The position numbers and the translations under genes are program-made. Below are positions 34,987 to 42,083 of a stretch of DNA of 64,000 nucleotides, one piece after another. The notes under the pieces were generated by a model that saw only the letters and a program-made list of their open reading frames with translations, was not told the origin of the DNA and searched no databases. The DNA lies in the NCBI GenBank assembly GCA_937889595.1, contig CALAOR010000014.1, positions 1-64,000 on the forward strand. The letters are read 5' to 3'. Position 1 is the first letter of the stretch; each line of letters starts with the position of its first letter. Origin of the DNA: an uncultured bacterium (GTDB taxonomy: Bacteria; Oederibacteriota; PGYV01; Palsa-1178).

Positions 34987-36756
34987 ATGAAAAAAAAATT
35001 GATTCTGCTGTGTTTTGTCTTATTGCCGGCCGTGTACGCGTGCGCCGCCATAGACAACAAGGGCACCGATTTCTGGATATGCTTCCCCGCTACCAATCAT
35101 CTCTCGGGCGGCGGGGTAAAAACCCTTAACATAACCGGGAATACTGCCACAACCGGAAATATAAGCATACCCGGGCTGGGCTATACCCAGGATTTTACAG
35201 TGACGCCCGGAGTCATGACATCCATAACACTGCCCCTGGCTGCCGAGCCTTTGGATACTGTCGGGGAATCCATAACCAATGTGGGCATACATGTAACATC
35301 AGCTGACAGCATAGCGGTATACGGATTAAGCTGGCTGTTAGCCATCGCGGACGCTTATCTCGCGCTTCCCGTCCCGTCGCTTGGCAACGAGTATATAGCA
35401 GCCACATATAAAAACTCCCCGGGACTTCCGGGAAGTGAATTTGCGGTCACTGCCTGCCAGGACAACACCACATTAACAATAACGCCTTCAACTGCCACCG
35501 GAGGGCACGCGGCAGGCGTGCAGTACAACATAGTTTTGAACCAGGGCCAGGTATACCAGCTTTTAAACGGTGACGCCTCAGGCGACCTTACGGGTTCCAT
35601 CGTGCTTTCGGACAAACCAGTTGCGTTTTTCGGCGCGCACAGGTGTGTTCTTATTCCGCAAAACATACAGACATGTGATTATATTGTGGAGCAAATTCCT
35701 CCGGTACCTTCCTGGGGAACAGAATTTGTGAGCATACCGCTTCAGGGCAGGATGAACGGCGATACTTACAGGATCGTGGGGTCGCAGGATAATACATCGG
35801 TATATATAAACGGTGTCCTGGTTTCCCTGAACAGGACGCAGTTTTATGAAAATATTTACAGTGTTCCCCTGCATATAACCTCGGATAAACCCGTGATGGT
35901 CATGCAATACGCAAACGGTTCGCAATATGACGGCCAATTGGGTGATCCTTTTATGATGTATATACCGCCCATAGAACAGTATTTAAACAGCTATACCGTG
36001 ATAAACCCGGATATTAATTTTACCCTGAATTATTTAAACCTGCTCGTGCCTGATTCTGAAACAAGCGCCGTAAACCTGGACGGAACAAACGTTCCTGCAT
36101 CAAGTTTTTTTCCGGTAGGTGCAACCGGCTACTCCGGCGCCCAGATCCCTGTCAATATCGGCACGCATAACGTATCAAGCCTGCTGCCTTTCGGTATTTT
36201 TATATACGGCTGGGGTGACTATATTTCATACGGTTATACCGGCGGTATGTCCTTAAGCGACCTGCAAAAAACCGCCACTGTAACACCTACTATAACACCG
36301 ACCTGGACCTTTTCTGCCACAGCCTCGTCCACACCTTCCAGAACGCCGACCTTTACCATAACGCAAACCCACACTTCAACTTACACGCCGACATATACAC
36401 AAACCGCAACTCCTACAACCACGCCGACTTTTACGCCTACTTGCACAAACACCCCCGTACCTTTTGTTTTTATAATAAAGGGCGCATTCCCAAACCCTTC
36501 GGTATATAACTCGCACATAGTGTACTATTTAAGCCGCGACGCGCATGTCACCATGCAGGTTTTTGACGTGTCAGGCGAAAAGGTGCGATTTAATGAGATG
36601 GAAGGTTACGGGGGGTATAATGAATGGTTCTGGGACGCCAGTAACCACGCTGTTAAGCCTGTTGCCAGCGGGGTATTCATAATAAAAGGGACGGCTGTTG
36701 ACCCTATATACGGCGGTAAATACATTGACTGGTGTAAAGCGGCGATCACAAAGTAG
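34987..36756 (+). CDS. Secreted IgGFc-binding-like protein with the same stalk and C-terminal module
   Basis: 589 residues; ATG 11 bases after the end of duplicated block 1, with AAGGGA upstream. Signal peptide (LILLCFVLLPAVYACA). Residues ~22-430 begin IDNKGTDFWICFPATNHLSG and continue VGIHVTSADSIAVYGLSW and KPVAFFGAHRCVLIP, typical of the IgGFc-binding N-terminal repeat region in secreted bacterial proteins. Residues ~430-500 form a Thr-rich stalk; the last ~90 residues are the module shared with the gene before it. The 3' end, including sequence beyond the stop, is duplicated. Probably surface-exposed; adhesion is inference. Confidence 0.75.
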   Translation: MKKKLILLCFVLLPAVYACAAIDNKGTDFWICFPATNHLSGGGVKTLNITGNTATTGNISIPGLGYTQDFTVTPGVMTSITLPLAAEPLDTVGESITNVGIHVTSADSIAVYGLSWLLAIADAYLALPVPSLGNEYIAATYKNSPGLPGSEFAVTACQDNTTLTITPSTATGGHAAGVQYNIVLNQGQVYQLLNGDASGDLTGSIVLSDKPVAFFGAHRCVLIPQNIQTCDYIVEQIPPVPSWGTEFVSIPLQGRMNGDTYRIVGSQDNTSVYINGVLVSLNRTQFYENIYSVPLHITSDKPVMVMQYANGSQYDGQLGDPFMMYIPPIEQYLNSYTVINPDINFTLNYLNLLVPDSETSAVNLDGTNVPASSFFPVGATGYSGAQIPVNIGTHNVSSLLPFGIFIYGWGDYISYGYTGGMSLSDLQKTATVTPTITPTWTFSATASSTPSRTPTFTITQTHTSTYTPTYTQTATPTTTPTFTPTCTNTPVPFVFIIKGAFPNPSVYNSHIVYYLSRDAHVTMQVFDVSGEKVRFNEMEGYGGYNEWFWDASNHAVKPVASGVFIIKGTAVDPIYGGKYIDWCKAAITK

Positions 36757-36842
36757 ATTTAAATCACGGATACCGTATTAAGTATCTTTACTTCCTCCGC
36801 GTACGCTTTCATTTTTTCAGCGAATTCGGCTATAATTTTCTC
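36408..36842. repeat. Duplicated block, copy 2
   Basis: Counterpart of 34541-34975. It covers the C-terminal module of the 34987 gene and the 3' end of nrdG, which runs convergently with a 2-base gap between the stops. Confidence 0.9.
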
Positions 36843-37460
36843 CGGATACGGTGCTGTGTTTTTCATGCCTGGGTCATAAGTTTTTGTATTATCATACTGT
36901 TGTACCGTGAATCTTTTCGCGCCATTGACCATACTGCCAATCTTGTGCGCGTCTTCCATATCCACATACCCCGGCACCACGGTTGTGCGGAACTCGTAAT
37001 CAATCCCCGAACCCATGATCATGGCGGCTGATTCTTTTATTTTTTCAAGATCAACTTTGACGCCGCAGGCTTCCGAATATTTTTCAGGTGCGGCTTTTAT
37101 GTCCATGGCTATGTAGTCAATGAGTTTTTTATCCATAAGTTCTTTTAATGCCTGCGGCCTGTAGCCGTTAGTGTCGAGCTTTACAAACAGGTTCAGGCTT
37201 TTTAGTGCGGCGGCAAACTGCGGAAGGTCAAGTTGGAGTGTGGGTTCCCCGCCTGTGATAGTAACTCCTTCTATGAATCCCGATCGCTCGGCCAGATCAA
37301 CGAGTATGGCGTCCGTGTCCAATACATCATTATTAACGGTCACAAGCAACGGGTTATGGCAGAAAGCGCATTTGAAATTGCAGGGAGAAGTGTATATGAT
37401 GGAACAAACCTTGCCCGGATAATCGACAAGCGAGACGCCTTCAAAACCGTTTATCTGCAT
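36759..37460 (-). CDS. nrdG: Anaerobic ribonucleotide reductase activase (NrdG)
   Basis: 233 residues from the ATG at 37460, which has GGGAG upstream and the usual start QINGFEGVSLVDYPGKVCSI. The radical-SAM cluster CNFKCAFC (CxxxCxxC) and TITGGEPTLQ are intact. It uses SAM to create the glycyl radical on NrdD. It lies downstream of the split nrdD genes on the same strand. Its 3' end is duplicated at 34892-34975. An upstream in-frame start at 37490 is less likely. Confidence 0.93.
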   Translation of the reverse strand: MQINGFEGVSLVDYPGKVCSIIYTSPCNFKCAFCHNPLLVTVNNDVLDTDAILVDLAERSGFIEGVTITGGEPTLQLDLPQFAAALKSLNLFVKLDTNGYRPQALKELMDKKLIDYIAMDIKAAPEKYSEACGVKVDLEKIKESAAMIMGSGIDYEFRTTVVPGYVDMEDAHKIGSMVNGAKRFTVQQYDNTKTYDPGMKNTAPYPEKIIAEFAEKMKAYAEEVKILNTVSVI

Positions 37461-37523
37461 GAAACTCCCTTCCATAGAGGCGGGCAGCATAATATGCTGC
37501 CCCTACAAAATCTTACCAGTATA

Positions 37524-37733
37524 TTACTGCGCGATTACTGCCGTTACTTCCGCTGCCTTTGCCTCATATGTAACCCTGTCCGCGAACTCTTCCTGCTTGC
37601 CGTTATTCCACTGTTTTACCGGCCTGAAGTAACCCACTATCCTCGAGTACACTTCGCATTCGGTCCCCTTAACATTCGCAAGTTCGTTCTTCAACTCTTC
37701 AATTTTCAGAATCAGTTCTGACCTTTCCGCCAT
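37524..37733 (-). CDS. Stand-alone glycyl-radical domain of class III ribonucleotide reductase
   Basis: 69 residues, ATG with AAGGAGG upstream. N-terminal ~23 residues are a heptad-like helix (LILKIEELKNELANVKG); the rest, ECEVYSRIVGYFRPVKQWN and then GKQEEFADRVTYE, is the C-terminal glycyl-radical region of NrdD, with the R-x-x-G-Y motif where the radical Gly sits. The main NrdD gene stops 44 bases upstream without it. A real gene with its own start, not a frameshift tail. It should dock on NrdD to complete the enzyme. Confidence 0.85.
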   Translation of the reverse strand: MAERSELILKIEELKNELANVKGTECEVYSRIVGYFRPVKQWNNGKQEEFADRVTYEAKAAEVTAVIAQ

Positions 37734-37777
37734 TTTGCTCCTCCTTATTATTTTTTATATGCCACAATTAATATTTG

Positions 37778-39817
37778 TCAGACCAGCTGCGCTTCCAGTG
37801 TCTCAATCTCTTTTCTTAATTCTTCCTCCCTGTTTTCCCTGCACACGGGGCAGTCAAAGTGCTCGCCCGCTATATAACCGTGCGCCGGGCATACGGAAAA
37901 TGTCGGCGTTATAGAGTAGTAAGGCAGGTGAAAACGCTCCGAGACTTTCCTTACAAGCGTTTTTGTGGCCTCAATTGACGTCAATCTTTCGCCCAGGAAT
38001 ATGTGGAACACAGTGCCTCCGGTATACCTGGTTTGTATGGGATCCTGGTGCTCAAGCGCGCGGAATACGTCGCGTGTGTGGAACACAGGCAGCTGTGTTG
38101 AGTTCGTATAGTATGGTTCTTTGGCGCCCATGGCTTTTATGTCGGGATATTTTTCCCTGTCAATTTTCGCGAGCCTGTAGGAAGTGCCTTCGCCGGGCGT
38201 GGCCTCAAGATTATACATGCTTCCTGTCTCGTCCTGGTAAGTTATAAGGCGGTCCCTCATGTATTCGAGCACTTCAACCGTAAAAGCCGTGCCGTCTTCC
38301 GTCGAGATATCTTTGTCCATGAAGTTAAGGCAGGACTCATTCATGCCGATCAATCCTATTGTGGAGAAATGATTCTTCCAGAACACGCCTTCCCTCTCCC
38401 TTATACCCCCGAGATAATGTTTGGAGTAGGGATAAAGCCCCTGGTCGGTTAATTTTTCCAGCATTTTTCTTTTAATCTCGAGCGAGTCTTTTGCCGTATC
38501 CATGAGATACGCAAGTTCGGTAAAAAAACCTTCCTTGTTCCCTTTATATTTGTAACCCAGGCGCGGCATGTTTATGGTGACAACGCCGATCGAACCGGTC
38601 AGCGGATTTGAGCCGAAAAGGCCGCCCCCGCGTTTGCGCAGTTCCCTGTTGTCAAGCCTCAAGCGGCAGCACATGGAGCGCGCGTCCTCGGGTTTCATAT
38701 CCGAATTTACAAAATTCGCGAAATACGGTATGCCGTACTTGGCCGTCATTTCCCATACAGCGTCGATTTCTTTTGAATCCCAGTCAAAATCTTTTCCTAT
38801 GTTATATGTTGGTATGGGGAAGGTAAATATCCTTCCCTTGGAATCGCCTTCAAGCATGACCTCAGCGAAGGCCCTGTTTATCATGTACATTTCCTTCTGA
38901 TAGTCGCCGTATGTGGAGTTCTGTATTTCCCCCCCGATCATTACCGCCTCGTCCTTCATGTTTCCCGGGACAACCAGATCCATGGTAATGTTTGTAAACG
39001 GCGTCTGGAACCCGACCCTGGTGGGTATGTTCATATTAAATATAAACCGCCTCATTGACCTTTTTACTTCCTCAAATGAGAGTTCGTTATGCCTGATGAA
39101 AGGGGCAAGCAGGGTATCAAAGTTCGCAAATGCCTGCGCGCCGGCCGCTTCGCCCTGCAAAGTGTAGAAAAAATTGACTATCTGGCCGAGCGCGGATTCC
39201 AGATGGGTGGGCGGCGCTGATTCTATCTTGCCTTCCACCCCGCCAAAACCGCGGAATAAAAGGTCACGCAGATCCCATCCGCAGCAATAAACAGAAAGCA
39301 GGCCGAGGTCATGCAGATGAAGCGAACCGTCGGTATGCGCCTGCCTGATCTCAGGCGTGTAAATCTTGTTAAGCCAATAGGCCGAAGTGACGATAGATGA
39401 TACGTGGTTGTTAAGGCCCTGAAGGGAAAAACTCATGTTTGAGTTTTCCTTTATCCTCCAGTCAATCTTCCTTATGTAATCGTCAATTAAAGTAGTTGAG
39501 TCTTTAAGAAGATTCTTAACATCCCTCATCTTATTATGCTGGTCACGGTATAGTATGTATGATTTCGCGATTGCTGTCTGCCCGTTGTTAATAAGCGTGG
39601 TTTCAACCAGATCCTGGATATTTTCCACGGAAGGTATCTTGCCGTCCTTGTAGATCACGTTCACAATGGAGGCCACCTGGTCGGATATCTTTTCTGCTTT
39701 GTCCCTCTCGTAGTTATTATTGACTTTGAAAGCTTTGAAAATAGCTTCGAGTATTTTACTCTGGTCAAATGGGTCAACACGGCCGTCCCTTTTTCTTATG
39801 TATCCTACTTTTGTCAT
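37778..39817 (-). CDS. nrdD: Anaerobic ribonucleoside-triphosphate reductase, large part (NrdD)
   Basis: 679 residues, ATG with GGAGG upstream. N-terminal ATP-cone (residues ~1-95: RKRDGRVDPFDQSKILEAIF). Catalytic core: SMCCRLRLDNRELRKRGGGL, IGVVTINMPRLGYKYK, GMNESCLNFMD. C-terminal zinc site CPAHGYIAGEHFDCPVC. It then ends in a charged helix, RKEIETLEAQLV, where normal NrdD continues into the glycyl-radical motif; that motif is the separate gene at 37524. It reduces ribonucleoside triphosphates anaerobically using formate. NrdG activates it. Upstream promoter and NrdR-like boxes suggest NrdR control. Confidence 0.93.
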   Translation of the reverse strand: MTKVGYIRKRDGRVDPFDQSKILEAIFKAFKVNNNYERDKAEKISDQVASIVNVIYKDGKIPSVENIQDLVETTLINNGQTAIAKSYILYRDQHNKMRDVKNLLKDSTTLIDDYIRKIDWRIKENSNMSFSLQGLNNHVSSIVTSAYWLNKIYTPEIRQAHTDGSLHLHDLGLLSVYCCGWDLRDLLFRGFGGVEGKIESAPPTHLESALGQIVNFFYTLQGEAAGAQAFANFDTLLAPFIRHNELSFEEVKRSMRRFIFNMNIPTRVGFQTPFTNITMDLVVPGNMKDEAVMIGGEIQNSTYGDYQKEMYMINRAFAEVMLEGDSKGRIFTFPIPTYNIGKDFDWDSKEIDAVWEMTAKYGIPYFANFVNSDMKPEDARSMCCRLRLDNRELRKRGGGLFGSNPLTGSIGVVTINMPRLGYKYKGNKEGFFTELAYLMDTAKDSLEIKRKMLEKLTDQGLYPYSKHYLGGIREREGVFWKNHFSTIGLIGMNESCLNFMDKDISTEDGTAFTVEVLEYMRDRLITYQDETGSMYNLEATPGEGTSYRLAKIDREKYPDIKAMGAKEPYYTNSTQLPVFHTRDVFRALEHQDPIQTRYTGGTVFHIFLGERLTSIEATKTLVRKVSERFHLPYYSITPTFSVCPAHGYIAGEHFDCPVCRENREEELRKEIETLEAQLV

Positions 39818-39851
39818 TAAGCCTTCCTCCCAATTCTTTTTTTCAGATGTA

Positions 39852-39906
39852 CATTTTAGCCGTGTTTTTTGGAATAGACGCGCATTTTAGCCGTGTTTTT
39901 TGGAAT
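39852..39906. repeat. Two 24-bp direct repeats in the nrdD promoter
   Basis: CATTTTAGCCGTGTTTTTTG-GAAT occurs at 39852-39875 and 39883-39906, a 31-base offset (about three helical turns). The second copy overlaps the nrdD promoter core. Candidate paired regulator sites. Confidence 0.7.
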
Positions 39907-39912
39907 TGTCAA
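39884..39912 (-). promoter_or_regulatory. nrdD promoter
   Basis: Minus-strand TTGACA (39907-39912) and TAAAAT (39884-39889) with a 17-base spacer, 67 bases before the nrdD ATG. Confidence 0.75.
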
Positions 39913-39951
39913 GTTCAAAAACCGTATATGTTGACATTTTATTTTCCATGG

Positions 39952-39967
39952 CCACAATATATGGTAT
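39952..39967. promoter_or_regulatory. NrdR-box-like site 1
   Basis: CCACAATATATGGTAT resembles the 16-base NrdR box ACACWATATATWGTGT. It lies in the nrdD upstream region. Confidence 0.6.
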
Positions 39968-39995
39968 AGGTAATGAAATGTCAAGTATAATAAAG

Positions 39996-40011
39996 TCATA
40001 TATATTGTATG
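39996..40011. promoter_or_regulatory. NrdR-box-like site 2
   Basis: TCATATATATTGTATG; centre 44 bases from site 1. Weaker match to the NrdR consensus. Confidence 0.5.
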
Positions 40012-40036
40012 AGGAAGTATATATAAGCGTGTGTTT

Positions 40037-40052
40037 ACGCTATATATTGTGT
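40037..40052. promoter_or_regulatory. NrdR-box-like site 3
   Basis: ACGCTATATATTGTGT; the best match to the NrdR consensus, centre 41 bases from site 2. Regular spacing near four helical turns supports cooperative binding. Confidence 0.65.
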
Positions 40053-40219
40053 GTTATCGTTAAATAACCCCTTTGTTTATGCTATGTTTGAATAGTACCA
40101 ATTTTGTTAAAGTGTTAGTTTAACCATCCCTTTTTATATCTATACTAACAGGCTGTTTTTATCCATATTTTAAAGGGTTTTACGGTTTTGTATACCACAA
40201 GAGCCTTTTATCTCAAAAG

Positions 40220-40228
40220 TTATCCACA
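40220..40228 (+). promoter_or_regulatory. DnaA box
   Basis: TTATCCACA is a perfect DnaA box; TTATCCATA at 40159-40167 is one base off in the same orientation, 61 bases away. The two are framed by TTAACCATCCC (40120-40130) and its exact complement GGGATGGTTAA (40240-40250). Confidence 0.5.
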
Positions 40229-40358
40229 TTACAGTGTTAGGGATGGTTAACAAAGATTTTTTATGTTTTTTTGTTTACAACGATATTGTAAGGTAGGTGT
40301 ATAAACCGTTGTGATGGATGATTATTGATGAACATGCACCCTTGCCCGCCTTTACCTT

Positions 40359-40387
40359 TTGACACCTCTTCTGCTATAGTGTAATAT
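40359..40387 (+). promoter_or_regulatory. Promoter of the HD-domain gene
   Basis: TTGACA (40359-40364), 17 bases, TAATAT (40382-40387), 30 bases before the ATG at 40417. Confidence 0.65.
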
Positions 40388-40416
40388 GCAACTATCAAAC
40401 TTACTGGAGGTTTAAA

Positions 40417-41031
40417 ATGGCTGACATGGAAAAAACAAAGGAAGAATACTCAAAGTACCTGTCCAAGATCTCAAACCGCGCGGGTGTAAAGGAACTTGCC
40501 GCATACCTTGAAAAACACGGCCTGTTTAAAGCCCCTGCCTCAACCAAGTACCACCTGTGCATTGAAGGCGGACTCTTAATACACTCTGTAAACGTGGTAA
40601 GGCTGGCCCTTGAATTAAAAGAAAAACTCATGCCTGAAAAACCGGAAGAATCCGTCATCCTGTGCGCGTTGTTCCACGATGCCCATAAAGTAACGGACGG
40701 TTTCGGCCATAATACCTATGATAAGAATAATACTGCCACATCAGACAAACAGCCCTACTTCTGGAACACCAAACAGTTTGGATACGGCGGAGGCCATAAA
40801 TCCGCGCTTATAATATCGAAGTTCGTGGACCTAACGCAGGACGAACTCCAAGCAATAGCCTACCACGACGGACCGTTCGTGCCTGCATGGGACGACATAA
40901 AGTCTGATCCGTACCCGCTCACCTTAATGATCCATTACGCGGACATGTGGAGCACGTGGATAGTGGAAAAAACGAAATCGCGGAAATACGATGGGAAGTT
41001 TTTGGAGGATTTAAAAACGGAGTTATTTTAA
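40417..41031 (+). CDS. HD-domain phosphohydrolase-like protein
   Basis: 204 residues, ATG with GGAGG upstream. HD motifs: LLIHSVNVVRLAL, CALFHDAHKV (HD pair) and HYADMWSTWI (final Asp). HD proteins are metal-dependent phosphohydrolases acting on nucleotides or phosphate esters. Substrate unknown. It is divergent from nrdD with ~600 bases of regulatory DNA between, so a nucleotide-pool role is conceivable but only inferred from position. It ends in the 7-base repeat region at 41036. Confidence 0.8.
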   Translation: MADMEKTKEEYSKYLSKISNRAGVKELAAYLEKHGLFKAPASTKYHLCIEGGLLIHSVNVVRLALELKEKLMPEKPEESVILCALFHDAHKVTDGFGHNTYDKNNTATSDKQPYFWNTKQFGYGGGHKSALIISKFVDLTQDELQAIAYHDGPFVPAWDDIKSDPYPLTLMIHYADMWSTWIVEKTKSRKYDGKFLEDLKTELF

Positions 41032-41035
41032 GGAC

Positions 41036-41182
41036 AGTTCGGGGTTCGGAATTCGGAGTTCGGAATTATAGGCTGTCCATGCCTGTTGTCTGTCATTCGC
41101 ATTTCAACTTCGAACTTCGAACTTCGAACTCCGAACTCCGAACTCCGAACTCCGAACTCCGAACTCCGAACTCCGAACTTCC
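41036..41182. repeat. Inverted heptamer array (GGAGTTC / GAACTCC)
   Basis: About four GGAGTTC-like units (41041-41068) face about ten GAACTCC/GAACTTC units (41105-41181, seven exact GAACTCC) across a ~36-base loop. It can fold into a long hairpin. It occupies the whole spacer between two convergent genes. Confidence 0.9.
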
Positions 41183-41188
41183 CCGCCC

Positions 41189-41923
41189 CTACTCCTCCAG
41201 CTCAAAAAATATGTCGTTCCTCGCCTTTTTCAGCTCTGCCTCGAACTTTGTCATGGCCTCAGGCGACACCCTGACCGTCTTGTCCGGGCCGTCTAACGGC
41301 CTTATATAGTACTTGCCGTGGCTTTGTTCATAGTTGATGTCAAACTCCGTGATCGTCGGAGCTGACCTGTCAAACTGGTATAATATAAGTTCCCATGGCA
41401 TTTTTTCCGTTTCAAAGATCTTCTGCTCCCTGCCCTTGTCCTTTTTATCATAACTGTTGTACATAAGCGTGAACTTGGTATCTTTCTTTTTCACCCCGTC
41501 GTTTACCATCACAAATATCTTCGGCAGTTCATTGCGCTTTAAGCTTTTCACGGTCAGGTAAACCTTTGGGGTATAGTTGTATGCGAGGTCTATCTGCAAA
41601 ATACCCCTGTATTTTTTTCCCTTCTGCACCACATCTATGGACAGCGTCTGTCTGTATATATCCGCGTTATCCTCGACTTTTTCCAGGCTTTTATGTATCC
41701 TGTACGGGATTATCATTTCATTAACGCCGTCATTGTTTAGGTCCGCGTAAATTATGTAACCTCCCGCATCCCCGTTGCCCGGATTAAAAAATACAACAGG
41801 CGCTTCGTCCTTATCCGCGTATTTCTGTGCCATGGCAAACTGCCCGCCCTTTATATAACCGCAGAATAATACAGACGGAAATAAAACGACAGCCGCAATT
41901 ATGGTTAAAATTGTTTTTTTCAT
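41189..41923 (-). CDS. Secreted protein with Ca-binding-like FG-GAP motif
   Basis: 244 residues from the ATG at 41923 (two GGAG boxes upstream); a longer frame reading into the TonB receptor is not supported. Signal peptide (KKTILTIIAAVVLFPSVLFC). The motif YADLNNDGVNEMIIPYR matches the calcium-binding loop DxNxDG of FG-GAP/VCBS repeats. The rest is mixed beta sequence (VYLTVKSLKRNELPKIFVMV) that I do not recognise. It follows the TonB receptor at 42084 and could act on the same solute, but nothing shows this. Confidence 0.65.
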   Translation of the reverse strand: MKKTILTIIAAVVLFPSVLFCGYIKGGQFAMAQKYADKDEAPVVFFNPGNGDAGGYIIYADLNNDGVNEMIIPYRIHKSLEKVEDNADIYRQTLSIDVVQKGKKYRGILQIDLAYNYTPKVYLTVKSLKRNELPKIFVMVNDGVKKKDTKFTLMYNSYDKKDKGREQKIFETEKMPWELILYQFDRSAPTITEFDINYEQSHGKYYIRPLDGPDKTVRVSPEAMTKFEAELKKARNDIFFELEE

Positions 41924-42083
41924 GCTCCTTAAACCTCCTTTTAATGTATCTAAAACATTTAGTGTTATACCGATATTATAAAGGAAAAAGCCCGTGTAAT
42001 CAAGGGCTGTTGGATGATAATGGTACATAAACAAATTCATTAAAGAGCCTCGATTTAGCCCGCCCTTCATGGTTTCCCTTGGG

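Noticed and set aside
35020-35937. Antisense ORFs inside the IgGFc-binding-like gene
   Set aside because: Shadows of a strongly coding sense frame with no family similarity.
37524-37777. nrdD as a pseudogene split by a frameshift
   Set aside because: The small gene has its own ATG, a strong ribosome site and a new helical N-terminus, and the large gene ends cleanly in a charged helix.
39818-40416. Replication origin in the AT-rich spacer
   Set aside because: Only one perfect and one near DnaA box, no dnaA/dnaN/gidA neighbours; an nrd control region is the simpler reading.
41036-41182. CRISPR array
   Set aside because: Units are 7 bases and contiguous, with no spacers of even length and no cas genes.
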